Source: Kocuria turfanensis
GTDB taxonomy: Bacteria; Actinomycetota; Actinomycetes; Actinomycetales; Micrococcaceae
Assembly: GCF_001580365.1 (NCBI RefSeq)
Contig: NZ_CP014480.1
Coordinates: 2,937,981-3,001,980, forward strand
Length of the DNA stretch: 64,000 nt
Direction of reading: 5' to 3'
How positions within the stretch are numbered: the first letter of the stretch is position 1; the number at the start of each line of letters is the position of its first letter. The position numbers and the translations under genes are program-made. A model generated the notes under the pieces. That model had not been told where the DNA came from, made no database searches, and saw nothing but the letters and a program-made list of their open reading frames with translations. Below are positions 35,388 to 44,206 of the stretch, piece after piece.

Positions 35388-36340
35388 GACACACGGATCC
35401 TCGGGTCGACGACGGCGTACAGGATGTCCACCAGCAGGTTGATGAGCAGGAACATCAGGGCGATCAGCAGCACCGTGCCCTGGACCACCGGGTAGTCGCG
35501 GGCCGCGACGGCGTCGAACACCAGCCGCCCCAGCCCCGGCCACGCGAAGACCACCTCGATCACGATGAGCCCGCCCAGCATCGTCGCGGCCTGCACGCCC
35601 GCCACGGTCAGGATCGGCACGAGGGCGTTGCGCAGCACGTGCCGGCCCACGACCGTCCGGCGGGGCAGTCCCTTGGAGCGGGCGGTGCGGACGTAGTTGG
35701 AGCCGACGACGTCGAGCACCGCCGAGCGCACGTAGCGGGTCATGATCGACCCGGAGACCACCCCCACGGCCAGGCCCGGCAGGATCACCCGTTGGAGCCA
35801 GCCCCACGGGTCCTCGGTGAAGGGCACGTAGCCGGAGGGCGGCAGCAGCCCGAGCATCGTGGAGAACACGATGATCAGCAGCAGCCCCAGCCAGAAGTCG
35901 GGGACCGAGACGCCGAACTGGCTCACGGCGCGGATCCCGCCGTCCGCCGCGGAGCCCCGGCGCAGGGCGGCCCAGGTGCCGAGCGGGAAGGCGATGAGCA
36001 GCGCGATCGCGATCCCGGCCAGGGCCAGGGACACCGTGGCCGGCAGCCGGTCCAGGAGGATGAGCGTCACCGGCTCCCCGCTGCGGAAGCTCACGCCCAG
36101 GTTCCCCGTCAGGGCGTTGCCGATGTAGGCGAAGAACTGCACCAGCAGCGGCCGGTCCAGCCCGGAGGCCTCGCGCAGCGCGTCGTAGGACTCCTGCGTG
36201 AACCGGGTGCCCAGGGCCACCCGCACCGGGTCGCCGGGGACGAGCTGCAGGAGGGCGAAGACCACCACCAGCACCCCGAGGAGCACCACCGCGGTGTGCA
36301 GCAGGCGCTTGGCGAGAAATCTCAGGAGCGGGCTGGTCAT
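35384..36340 (-). CDS. Oligopeptide ABC transporter permease (OppB-like)
   Basis: This 318-residue permease has an N-terminal helix with the family pattern LLHTAVVLLGVLVVVFALLQ and the following VPGDPVRVALG segment. Further helices and the EAA loop (YVRTARSKGLPRRTVVGRHV) come next, ending VVDPRIRVS. It pairs with the OppC-like subunit to form the pore. Start ATG 36340 overlaps the binding-protein stop by ATGA. Confidence 0.93.
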   Translation of the reverse strand: MTSPLLRFLAKRLLHTAVVLLGVLVVVFALLQLVPGDPVRVALGTRFTQESYDALREASGLDRPLLVQFFAYIGNALTGNLGVSFRSGEPVTLILLDRLPATVSLALAGIAIALLIAFPLGTWAALRRGSAADGGIRAVSQFGVSVPDFWLGLLLIIVFSTMLGLLPPSGYVPFTEDPWGWLQRVILPGLAVGVVSGSIMTRYVRSAVLDVVGSNYVRTARSKGLPRRTVVGRHVLRNALVPILTVAGVQAATMLGGLIVIEVVFAWPGLGRLVFDAVAARDYPVVQGTVLLIALMFLLINLLVDILYAVVDPRIRVS

Positions 36341-37875
36341 TCCGTGTCCTCCTCGAGCCGGACGTCCTTGAACCGGATCGCCCGGTCCGGGCGGGCCTCG
36401 TAGCCCTGCAGCTCGGGGGCCCAGGCCTGGACCACGTCGGGGTTGTAGAGGTAGACGTAGCTGGCGTCGTCCACGATCTGCTCCGCCGCCCGGTCGTAGA
36501 GCTCCTTGCGGGCGTCCGGGTCGGTCTCGGTGCGCCCCGCCTCCAGCAGCCGGTCGACCTCGGGGTTGCTGTAGCCCTGGGCGTTGTTGGAGCCCTCCGA
36601 GTGGTGCTGGTTGTAGTAGTAGTCGTTCACGTCCACGTTGCCGAGCCAGCCCAGCAGCAGCATGTCGAAGTTGCCCTGCGCCTGCTCGTCGAGCCAGGTG
36701 GCGAAGTCCAGGGTCCGGATGTTCGTGGACACCCCGATGTCGGAGAGGTTCGCCGCGATCACCTGGGCGGCCGTGACCGTCTCCGGGTACTCGTTGGTGA
36801 CCATGAGGTCGATGGTCTCCCCGGCGAGCCCGGAGCTCTCGGCGAGCTGCCGGGCCCGCTCCGGGTCCTGCTCGAAGGGCGCGTACTCGTGGTACCAGAC
36901 CGAGGTCTCCGGGACCGCGGTCTGGTTGATCGTGGCGTTGCCGTACCAGGTGACCTGGGCGATGGCCTCCCGGTCGATGGCCCGGGCCACGGCCAGGCGC
37001 GCCTCGGGGGAGTCGAAGGGCGGGCGGGCCTGGTTCATGGTGACGTACCAGTAGTCCGTCGAGGGGACCCCGGCGACCTCGACGTCGGGGTTCTGCCGCA
37101 GAGAGTTCACCCGCTGCGGCGGGATGGAGTCGGTCCAGTGCACCTCGCCGGCGGTGAGGTCGGCGAGCGCGGTGCTGCCCTCCGAGATGAACCGGTAGAC
37201 GACCCCGGGCACGTGGGGTCCCTCGCCCCAGTAGTCGTCGTTGGCCCGCAGGGTCACGGCCGTGCCGGCGGTGTTGCCCGCCACCTCGAACGGGCCGGTG
37301 CCCACCGGGTCGAGCTGGACGTCCCCGCTCTCCACGTTCTGCTGCTCGACGATGGCCATGCCCTTGTACCCGCCGATCGCGGCGAGCAGGGCGGGCGTCG
37401 GCTGGGACACGTCGATGCGCACGGTGTGCTCGTCCACCGCCACGACGTCCTCGACGGCGGACAGCCGGTAGGCGTTGGCCAGCTGCTCGTCGATGATCCG
37501 GTCGTAGGAGTAGACGACGTCCTCGGCGGTGAACGGGGAGCCGTCGTGGAAGACGACGTCCTCGCGCAGGCGGAACGTCCAGGACAGCTGGTCCTCGCTG
37601 ACCTCCCAGGACTCGGCGAGGGCCGGCTGCATCTCGAGGTTCTCGTCCGGCTCCACCAGGGTGTCGTAGACGTTCTCCAGGATCTGGAAGGAGAAGTAGG
37701 CGCTGGTGTTGTGGGGGTCCAGCTGGTCGGGCTCCCCGGCGATGGCGACCCGGAGGTAGTCGTCGGTGTCCAGCTCCCCGGCCCCCGCGAGGTCCACGCC
37801 CTCGCCCACCGAACAGGCGCTCAGGGCCAGCCCCGCGGCGGCGGCCAGCCCGACGATCCGTGCTCCGCGTGCCAT
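36337..37875 (-). CDS. Peptide ABC transporter substrate-binding lipoprotein (SBP_bac_5)
   Basis: This 512-residue extracytoplasmic solute receptor is anchored by a lipidated Cys in the lipobox LSAC near residue 21. The domain starts DDYLRVAIAGEPDQLDPHN and follows the family to the C-terminal IVDDASYVYLYNP region. It is the first gene of a five-gene operon whose genes all overlap, in the order binding protein, B, C, D, F. ATG 37875 has GGGAGG upstream. Ligand (peptides, nickel or sugars) cannot be set from sequence, though a DUF1028 neighbour is typical of peptide systems. Confidence 0.92.
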   Translation of the reverse strand: MARGARIVGLAAAAGLALSACSVGEGVDLAGAGELDTDDYLRVAIAGEPDQLDPHNTSAYFSFQILENVYDTLVEPDENLEMQPALAESWEVSEDQLSWTFRLREDVVFHDGSPFTAEDVVYSYDRIIDEQLANAYRLSAVEDVVAVDEHTVRIDVSQPTPALLAAIGGYKGMAIVEQQNVESGDVQLDPVGTGPFEVAGNTAGTAVTLRANDDYWGEGPHVPGVVYRFISEGSTALADLTAGEVHWTDSIPPQRVNSLRQNPDVEVAGVPSTDYWYVTMNQARPPFDSPEARLAVARAIDREAIAQVTWYGNATINQTAVPETSVWYHEYAPFEQDPERARQLAESSGLAGETIDLMVTNEYPETVTAAQVIAANLSDIGVSTNIRTLDFATWLDEQAQGNFDMLLLGWLGNVDVNDYYYNQHHSEGSNNAQGYSNPEVDRLLEAGRTETDPDARKELYDRAAEQIVDDASYVYLYNPDVVQAWAPELQGYEARPDRAIRFKDVRLEEDTE

Positions 37876-38104
37876 GGGCCGCCTCCCGGTGGTAGGAATG
37901 AGCCGTCCGCCCCGTGGGCTCCGGCAGGCCGGGTCCGGCCGCCCTGCCGGTGCACACCTGGTCGTCGGTGTCCTCCCACCCTATGCAGGCGGGACGGCCC
38001 CCGACCACATCTGCCGCCCCGGGCGCGCCGGGAGCACCCGGCCCGGCCGGCGGGACAACGACCCCGAACGACGAAACGGCCGTCCCGACGGCCAGGAGGT
38101 GCTC

Positions 38105-38830
38105 GTGACCTACACCGTGATCGCCAGGAGCGCGGACTCCCGTCTCCTCGGCGCCGCCACGGCGAGCTGCTCGCTCGCCGTGGGCAACGCCGTGCCCGCC
38201 CTCGTGCCCACCGCCGGGGTGGTCGCCTCCCAGGCGTGGACCAACCGGCGGCTGCGCTACGAGATGCTGCGCACCCTGCACCACGGCGGCACGGCCGAGG
38301 AGGCGATCGCGGGCCTCTCCGACGCCGACCGGGACCTGGCGCTGCGCCAGGTCGCGGCGCTGCCCGTGGCGGGCCCCGGGGCGCACCTGACGGGCAGCCT
38401 GTGCACGCCCTGGGCCGGCGGGGTGGCCGGCACCGACTTCGTGGTCGTCGGCAACTTCCTGGCCGGCCCGGAGGTCGTCGAGGCCATGCGCGCCTCGGTG
38501 GACGAGGCCCTCGCCGTGCCCGGGCTGAGCATCATGGACATGGCCCACGCGCTCGTGGCCTGCCTGCGCGCGGGCCAGGACGCCGGCGGGGACAGCCGCG
38601 GCCAGCAGAGCGCCGCCGTGGTCGTGGCCGACACCCTGGCGGGGTTCCAGTACCCGGTGCTGCTCGACGTCGACCTCCGGGCGGACAACTCGGCCACCCC
38701 GCTGGAGGACCTGGTGGAGATGCTGGCGCTCAAGGACCGGGCCCACGCGGCGCCCGCCGAGCTGGTGCCCAGCACCGAGGTGCCGCACCGCCCCGAGGAC
38801 GAGAAGCTCTGGTCCACGGTGCTGTCCTGA
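38105..38830 (+). CDS. DUF1028 family protein (Ntn-hydrolase-like)
   Basis: This 241-residue protein of the DUF1028 family begins MTYTVIARSADS and has the features LGAATASCSLAVGNAVPAL, QAWTNRRLRYEML, GTDFVVVGNFLAGPEV and DSRGQQSAAVVVA. The family adopts an Ntn-like fold, may be a peptidase or amidase, and is often found near peptide transport genes. Here it is divergent from the opp-like operon, 229 bases away. GTG 38105 is preceded by AGGAGG (38094-38099). Confidence 0.88.
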   Translation: MTYTVIARSADSRLLGAATASCSLAVGNAVPALVPTAGVVASQAWTNRRLRYEMLRTLHHGGTAEEAIAGLSDADRDLALRQVAALPVAGPGAHLTGSLCTPWAGGVAGTDFVVVGNFLAGPEVVEAMRASVDEALAVPGLSIMDMAHALVACLRAGQDAGGDSRGQQSAAVVVADTLAGFQYPVLLDVDLRADNSATPLEDLVEMLALKDRAHAAPAELVPSTEVPHRPEDEKLWSTVLS

Positions 38831-38882
38831 CCGGCGGGGCCGCCGGTGGGTGCCCCGGCCGCCGGTGGCCTACCCTCGGTCC

Positions 38883-40094
38883 ATGACCCCTCGACCCCCC
38901 GACCGGCCGGGGCGCCGCGCTGCCGCCGCGGCGCTGCTCGCCGCACTGCTCGGCGCCGGACCGGGCCTCGCCGGCTGCGCCGCCCCCGAGGACCCGGGCG
39001 CCGGCCCGGGCGCCGCCGCGGTCGACCCGTCGGGGGACGGCGCCGGCGGGCCCTCCGCGGCGGACCCGTCCGGGGCGGCGGCGCCGGACGAGGTGGAGAT
39101 CGTGGTCACCGGGGACGTCCTGCTGCACCCGGGGCTGTGGGAGCAGGCGGAGGCCGACGGCGGCGGGGAGCTCGACTTCGGCCCGCTCGTGGAGGGCCTG
39201 CGCCCGTTCACCCAGGACGCCGACCTGGCGATCTGCGACATGGAGACCCCCCTGGCCGAGGCCGGGGGGCCGTACTCCGGCTACCCGGCGTTCGAGGTGC
39301 CGCCGCAGATCGTGCCCGCCCTCGCAGGGATCGGCTACGACGCGTGCACCACCGCCACGAACCACGCCCTGGACGCCGGCGAGGAGGGGCTGGAGCGGAC
39401 CCTCGACGTCCTGGACGGGGCGGGGATCGCCTCGACGGGCTCGTACCGGTCGGCGGCGGAGGCCGCCGACCCCCTGGTCCTGGACGCCGGCGGGCTGCGG
39501 GTCGGGCTGGTGGCGGGCACCTACGGCCTCAACGGCAACGTCCCGGACGCCCCGTGGCGGGTGGACCTGCTGGACGTGCCGGACATGGTCGAGAAGGCCC
39601 GCCGGGCCCGGGCGGCCGGCGCCGAGATCGTCCTGGCGGCCGTGCACGCCGGGCAGGAGTACTCCTCCGCCCCGGACCGTCAGCAGCTCGAGGTCACGCA
39701 CGCGCTGGCCGACAGCGGCGCGTTCGACTTCGTCTACGGCCACCACACGCACTCGGCGCTGCCCCTCGAGCGGCACGGGGACACCTGGATCGCCCACGGC
39801 CTGGGCAACAGCCTCTCCGAGCACGCCACGCGGGTGCCGGTCAACAACGAGGGCCTGACGGTCCGGATGAGCTTCACCCGCGAGGACGGACGGTGGGTGG
39901 CCGGGAACCCGGTGTGGACCCCGCACATCCTCACCCTCGACCCGGTCCGGTGGTGCGCCCTGCCCGCCGAGCAGGTGTGCCGCTCCCCGGAGGAGGACGC
40001 CGCGTCCCTGGCCCGCACGGCGGCGACCGTGGAGTCCATGGGCGCGGCGGCCGACGGCGCCCGCCCGTGGCGGGCCCTCACCGCCGGGCCGTAG
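38883..40094 (+). CDS. CapA-family lipoprotein (metallophosphatase-like)
   Basis: This 403-residue protein has a lipobox (GLAGC, Cys near residue 32), an acidic Gly/Pro/Ala linker and a CapA/PgsA-type domain: VTGDVLLHPGLW, ICDMETPLAE, ATNHALDAGEEG, AVHAGQEY, YGHHTHSALP and the invariant GLGNSLSEH. The fold is calcineurin-like with metal-binding Asp/His. In Bacillus, CapA joins poly-gamma-glutamate export, but no pgsBC genes are here, so a poly-glutamate role is unsupported. TACCCT ends six bases before the ATG and no RBS is seen, so the mRNA may be leaderless. Confidence 0.86.
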   Translation: MTPRPPDRPGRRAAAAALLAALLGAGPGLAGCAAPEDPGAGPGAAAVDPSGDGAGGPSAADPSGAAAPDEVEIVVTGDVLLHPGLWEQAEADGGGELDFGPLVEGLRPFTQDADLAICDMETPLAEAGGPYSGYPAFEVPPQIVPALAGIGYDACTTATNHALDAGEEGLERTLDVLDGAGIASTGSYRSAAEAADPLVLDAGGLRVGLVAGTYGLNGNVPDAPWRVDLLDVPDMVEKARRARAAGAEIVLAAVHAGQEYSSAPDRQQLEVTHALADSGAFDFVYGHHTHSALPLERHGDTWIAHGLGNSLSEHATRVPVNNEGLTVRMSFTREDGRWVAGNPVWTPHILTLDPVRWCALPAEQVCRSPEEDAASLARTAATVESMGAAADGARPWRALTAGP

Positions 40095-40097
40095 CGC

Positions 40098-40985
40098 TCA
40101 GTCCGGCCCGACGGAGACGAGCACCTGCACCGGGGCGTGGTCGCTGGGGTGGCCCCCGGCGAAGCGGGCGGGGTTGATCGCGCTGCGCTGCACCCGGATG
40201 CCGGGGGTGGCGAGCACCCAGTCGATGCGCTCGTCGTCGCACACGGCCTCCCCGTAGTCCGGGAACGTGCCCCACGCCGGGGTGAGCCGCCGCTCGGCCG
40301 CGGTCCAGGTGTCGTCCAGCACCCCGGAGCCCACGAGCGTGGCGTAGGGCCCGGAGCCGTCCGCGTCGGCGTTGAAGTCCCCGGTGACCAGGACGGGGGT
40401 GCGTGCCGGGAAGCTGTGCACGAGCTCCACCACGGCCTCCGCGCTGCGCTCGCGGGCGGTCTCCGAGTCGTGGTCGAAGTGGGTGTTGACGAGCACGAGC
40501 TCGGATCCGGTGCCACGGTCCAGGAACCGGCCCCAGGTCACGATGCGGGGGACGTCGTTGCCCCAGCTGGTGGAGCCGATGAGCTCCGGGGTGTCGGAGA
40601 GCCAGAACTGGTCCCACTCGAGGGCCTCCAGGCGGCGGGCGTCGTAGAAGATCGCGGAGTACTCGCCCTTGCTCCCGCCGGCGCGGCCGTAGCCGAGCAT
40701 CCCGTAGCCGGCGGGCAGGGCCTGCGCCACCGCCGGCAGCTGGTGGTACAGGGCCTCCTGCACGCCGAGCAGGGTCGGCTGCTCCAGCTGCAGCAGCCGC
40801 GCCAGCCGGGGCGCGCGGTCGGGCCAGTGGTCGGGGTCCCCGGGCCGGGTGCGCTCGTGGTGGAAGCGGATGTTGTAGCTCATCACGTGCAGCGCCCGGC
40901 CCGTGGCCGGGCCGATGAGCGGCACGTCGGGGTCCAGTGCCCCGGGGGTCGTGCGGCGGTCGAGGAGGACGGGCTCTGCTGACAT
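40098..40985 (-). CDS. Endonuclease/exonuclease/phosphatase family protein (EEP, CCR4-like)
   Basis: This 295-residue cytoplasmic EEP protein has HVMSYNIRFH, LLGVQEALYHQL (metal Glu), VNTHFDHDSETAR, VLVTGDFNADADG, IDWVLAT and PSDHAPVQVLV (catalytic Asp-His). The HFDH-type strand resembles the CCR4/angel-like subgroup more than ExoIII. Start ATG 40985 has GGAG upstream. It converges on capA with four bases between. Substrate unknown. Confidence 0.85.
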   Translation of the reverse strand: MSAEPVLLDRRTTPGALDPDVPLIGPATGRALHVMSYNIRFHHERTRPGDPDHWPDRAPRLARLLQLEQPTLLGVQEALYHQLPAVAQALPAGYGMLGYGRAGGSKGEYSAIFYDARRLEALEWDQFWLSDTPELIGSTSWGNDVPRIVTWGRFLDRGTGSELVLVNTHFDHDSETARERSAEAVVELVHSFPARTPVLVTGDFNADADGSGPYATLVGSGVLDDTWTAAERRLTPAWGTFPDYGEAVCDDERIDWVLATPGIRVQRSAINPARFAGGHPSDHAPVQVLVSVGPD

Positions 40986-41136
40986 CACTGCTCCAGGGTG
41001 GGGGCGGTCGGGGGCGTCGTCGATCCAGAATGGGCCGGGCGGGCCGCTCACGGCCGGACCGCGGGGGAACGTGCGGTGACCGGGGAACGACATCCCGGTG
41101 TCCGGGGCGGGGGGTCCGCACCGCACGGTGCCGGGA

Positions 41137-44100
41137 TCAGCCATCGCGCACCGCCAGGGGGAACTGCCGGATCTGCCCGGCGGTCAGCTCGTGCACCTGG
41201 CCGTCCACGCTGACCCGCACCGGCGCCGCGGTGCCGGGCGCCAGGTAGAGCCGCAGCAGGGTGCGGGTCAGCTCCACCTGGATCGGCTGGTCCCGGTAGC
41301 TGATCGAGAAGGACACCCGGGGCAGCTCCGGCGGGATGGCCGGGTGCAGCCACAGCATGTCGTCCCGGATCTCCAGGCCCGTGTAGCAGCGGGTGAGGAT
41401 GTCCACGGAACCGGCCATCGCCCCCAGGTGGACGCCCTCCCGGGTCGTGTCCCCCTGGGCGTCGAGGAGGTCGCTGTCCAGGGCACGGGTCAGGAAGGAC
41501 CAGGAGCTGCCGCGGTCCCGGCGGGCCTCCACCCAGGCGTGCACCACGTTGGAGAGCGTGGACCCGTGCGAGGAGCGGTCGCCGTAGAAGGCCACCGTGG
41601 CCCGCACCGCCTCGGCGGGGAAGTCGTAGCCCAGCTGCCCCAGCAGCTCGCGCAGCTCCTCGGCGGAGAAGAGGTACAGGAGCATCAGCACGTCCGCCTG
41701 CTTGGCCAGCCGGTAGTCGTTGGTGGACAGACCCTCGGCGTCGAGGATGAGGTCCAGCCGCCCGATCCGGCCGTACCGGGCCCGGTAGTCCGTCCACGAG
41801 AACTCCGGCAGCTCCCCGTAGCCCTCGAACTGCGCGATCACGCCGCCGGCCAGGAACGGCACGCGCAGCCGGGTGCGGACCCGGTCCCAGTGGGCGAGCT
41901 CGTCCTCGCGCAGGTTCAGCCGCCGCCACAGGGGCCCGCCGTAGCCCCGGCCGAGGCGCTCGACCATCTCCACGGCCCGGGTCAGCAGCCACGCCGTCAT
42001 GACGTTGGTGTAGGCGTTGTTGCGCAGCCCCGAGCCGGGCGCGCCCGGGCGGCCGTCGTGGAACTCGTCGGGGCCCATCACACCGGTGATCACGTACCGG
42101 TCGTCCTCGGGGTCGTGCACGGCCAGGCTCGCGAAGAACCGGGCGATCTCCACCAGCAGCTCGGCGCCCTGCTCCACGAGGAAGCGGGTGTCCTCGGTGG
42201 CCTGGTAGTACTGCCACACGCTGTGGGCGATCGCCAGCCCCACGTGGCGCTGGAGCCGGGAGTGGTCGGGGATCCACCGGCCCGTGCGCGGGTTGAACAG
42301 CGCCCGTGGCGTCTCCTCCCCGCCGTCGCTGCCGCTCCGCCAGGGGAACATGGCGCCCTCGTGGCCGGCCGCGCGCGCCGCCGCCCGGGCCTCGGGCAGG
42401 CGCCGGTACCGGTAGGCCAGCAGCGCCCGGGTCCACTCGGGGCGGCGGAGGGTGAGCATGGGGTAGACGAACATCTCGTCCCAGAAGATGTGGCCCCGGT
42501 AGCCCTCGCCGTGCAGGCCGCGGGGCGGGACGCCGGCGTCCAGGTCCGGGTGCGCGGCCGCCACCGACTGCAGGACGTGGAAGGTGTTGAGGTTCACGGC
42601 CAGGCCCTGGCGGCCGCCGGCGTCGGTGGCCACCGCGAAGGCCGACCAGAGGGCCTGCCAGGCGGCCACGTGGGCGCCCAGCAGCTCGTCGAAGCCGCCG
42701 GCCCGTTCCAGCAGGGTGGCGGCCGCGAGCGCGGGGGTGGAGACGGCCCGGTCCCGGGAGGTCACGAGCGCGGCGATCTTCTCGACCCGCACGCGCGTGC
42801 CCGGGGCCATCTGCAGCGTCAGCTCGTGGCCGATCACGCCGGGGGCCGGGCGGCAGGGTCTGCGGGCGTGCATCCGGTCCTCGGCCCCGCTGCGCAGCAC
42901 CCGGGTGCGGGCGGCCACGGCGATGCGGATCCTGGACTGGACGGTGGCGGTGTCGACCAGGACCGTGCCGCGGCCCAGGTCCCGCAGCTCCGGCTCCTCC
43001 AGGTGGTGCCCGGTCAGCGGGGAGTCCGCGGCGACGTTGTGGTTGTCGACGTCGCCGTCCACCAGGCTGCGCACGGTCAGTGTCCCGCTCCAGTCCTCGG
43101 CCTCGAACACGCTCTCCTGCCCGGCGAGGTGGCGCTGCTCCTGGGAGACGAACCGGCGGGTGGTCACGCGGGTGGTCCGCCCGGCCTCGTCGCGGAAGCG
43201 CAGGGTGCGGGTCAGCACCCCGATGCGCAGGTCCAGGTCCTGGTGGTGCTCCAGCACGTTCGCGGGCGTGGGGGCGAACCAGTACCCGTCCTGGACGCGG
43301 TACTGCAGCAGCAGCCAGTTGGGTGCGTTGACGAGGTCCTCGTGCTCCACCGTGCGGCCCTCGACCGCCTGGCGCAGCCGGTCGTAGACGCCCGCGAGGT
43401 AGGTGCCGGGGTAGTGGGTGCCGTCGGCGCGGAACTCGCACGCCGCCCCGCGCACGGCCTGGTACCCGTTGCCGAGGGTGCACAGCGCCTCCCGCAGGTC
43501 CTCCTGCGGGGGGTCCAGGCACGAGTAGGTGAGGTTCCAGGGGCTCTCCCCGCCCGACCCGCCGCCCCAGCCGGGGTCGTCGGGCCCGGCGCGCACCGGG
43601 ATGTCCAGGTCCTCCAGGCTGTCCACCACGAGGTGGGCGCCCGCGGCGAGCAGCGGACCCCGCCGGGCCGCGCCGTCCACGCCGACCACGAGCCCGAAGC
43701 CGTGGCGCACCGCGGTGCGGACCAGGCGGTTGCTGTCGCTGACCACCACGGTGTGCTCCGGCTCGACGGCCAGCCGGCGGGCGGCGAGCAGCAGGGACGC
43801 CGCCGGCGGGTGCCGGTCGGGGCCGCCCGCCCCCGCGGTCCGGTCCGCGGGGGGATCGGCGGAGACCACGATGTCCGCCGGCGGGTCGGCCGGCAGCTCC
43901 GGGTGGGCGGTGACCAGGGCGGTGAGCACCCCCTCGGCGCGCAGCCGGGCGAGGAGCGCGGTCGCGTCGGCCCGGTGACGGGGGTGCAGGGCGCCGGCGC
44001 CCGCGCGTATCGGGACCGGCCCGGGGTCCTCGCCCGGGCGGGCGCCGTCCTCGGGGCCCGGTGCCGCCCCCGCGGGAGCGAGGGCGAGCACGACCGCCCC

Positions 44101-44148
44101 GTAGGTGCTCCTGCCGTGGCCGGCGGGCTGCTCCTGGACGCCGCTCAT
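41137..44148 (-). CDS. HAD-like domain fused to GH65 glycoside phosphorylase
   Basis: This 1003-residue protein has an N-terminal HAD-like region (~15-185) whose usual nucleophile motif DxDGV is missing (the first strand reads AVVLALAPAG), though late motifs VVSDSNRLV and LVVDSLEDLDI remain. The second part (~200-1000) is a family 65 enzyme: N-terminal beta sandwich, then the (alpha/alpha)6 barrel with GHIFWDEMF and the catalytic acid Glu695 in VMGPDEFHDG. Family members phosphorolyse maltose, trehalose or kojibiose to glucose-1-phosphate derivatives. Fusions with beta-phosphoglucomutase are known, but here the mutase half looks inactive. The exact disaccharide is not deducible. Confidence 0.88.
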   Translation of the reverse strand: MSGVQEQPAGHGRSTYGAVVLALAPAGAAPGPEDGARPGEDPGPVPIRAGAGALHPRHRADATALLARLRAEGVLTALVTAHPELPADPPADIVVSADPPADRTAGAGGPDRHPPAASLLLAARRLAVEPEHTVVVSDSNRLVRTAVRHGFGLVVGVDGAARRGPLLAAGAHLVVDSLEDLDIPVRAGPDDPGWGGGSGGESPWNLTYSCLDPPQEDLREALCTLGNGYQAVRGAACEFRADGTHYPGTYLAGVYDRLRQAVEGRTVEHEDLVNAPNWLLLQYRVQDGYWFAPTPANVLEHHQDLDLRIGVLTRTLRFRDEAGRTTRVTTRRFVSQEQRHLAGQESVFEAEDWSGTLTVRSLVDGDVDNHNVAADSPLTGHHLEEPELRDLGRGTVLVDTATVQSRIRIAVAARTRVLRSGAEDRMHARRPCRPAPGVIGHELTLQMAPGTRVRVEKIAALVTSRDRAVSTPALAAATLLERAGGFDELLGAHVAAWQALWSAFAVATDAGGRQGLAVNLNTFHVLQSVAAAHPDLDAGVPPRGLHGEGYRGHIFWDEMFVYPMLTLRRPEWTRALLAYRYRRLPEARAAARAAGHEGAMFPWRSGSDGGEETPRALFNPRTGRWIPDHSRLQRHVGLAIAHSVWQYYQATEDTRFLVEQGAELLVEIARFFASLAVHDPEDDRYVITGVMGPDEFHDGRPGAPGSGLRNNAYTNVMTAWLLTRAVEMVERLGRGYGGPLWRRLNLREDELAHWDRVRTRLRVPFLAGGVIAQFEGYGELPEFSWTDYRARYGRIGRLDLILDAEGLSTNDYRLAKQADVLMLLYLFSAEELRELLGQLGYDFPAEAVRATVAFYGDRSSHGSTLSNVVHAWVEARRDRGSSWSFLTRALDSDLLDAQGDTTREGVHLGAMAGSVDILTRCYTGLEIRDDMLWLHPAIPPELPRVSFSISYRDQPIQVELTRTLLRLYLAPGTAAPVRVSVDGQVHELTAGQIRQFPLAVRDG

Positions 44149-44206
44149 GCCGTCATTGTGCCACCTGCCCCCGTCACGCGACCGGGGCCGTGCGCCTGAC
44201 GGGCCT

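Noticed and set aside
38883..40094. Poly-gamma-glutamate capsule locus.
   Set aside because: Only a CapA-like protein is present. Ligase and export partners (PgsB/PgsC) are missing, so the capsule role is not supported.
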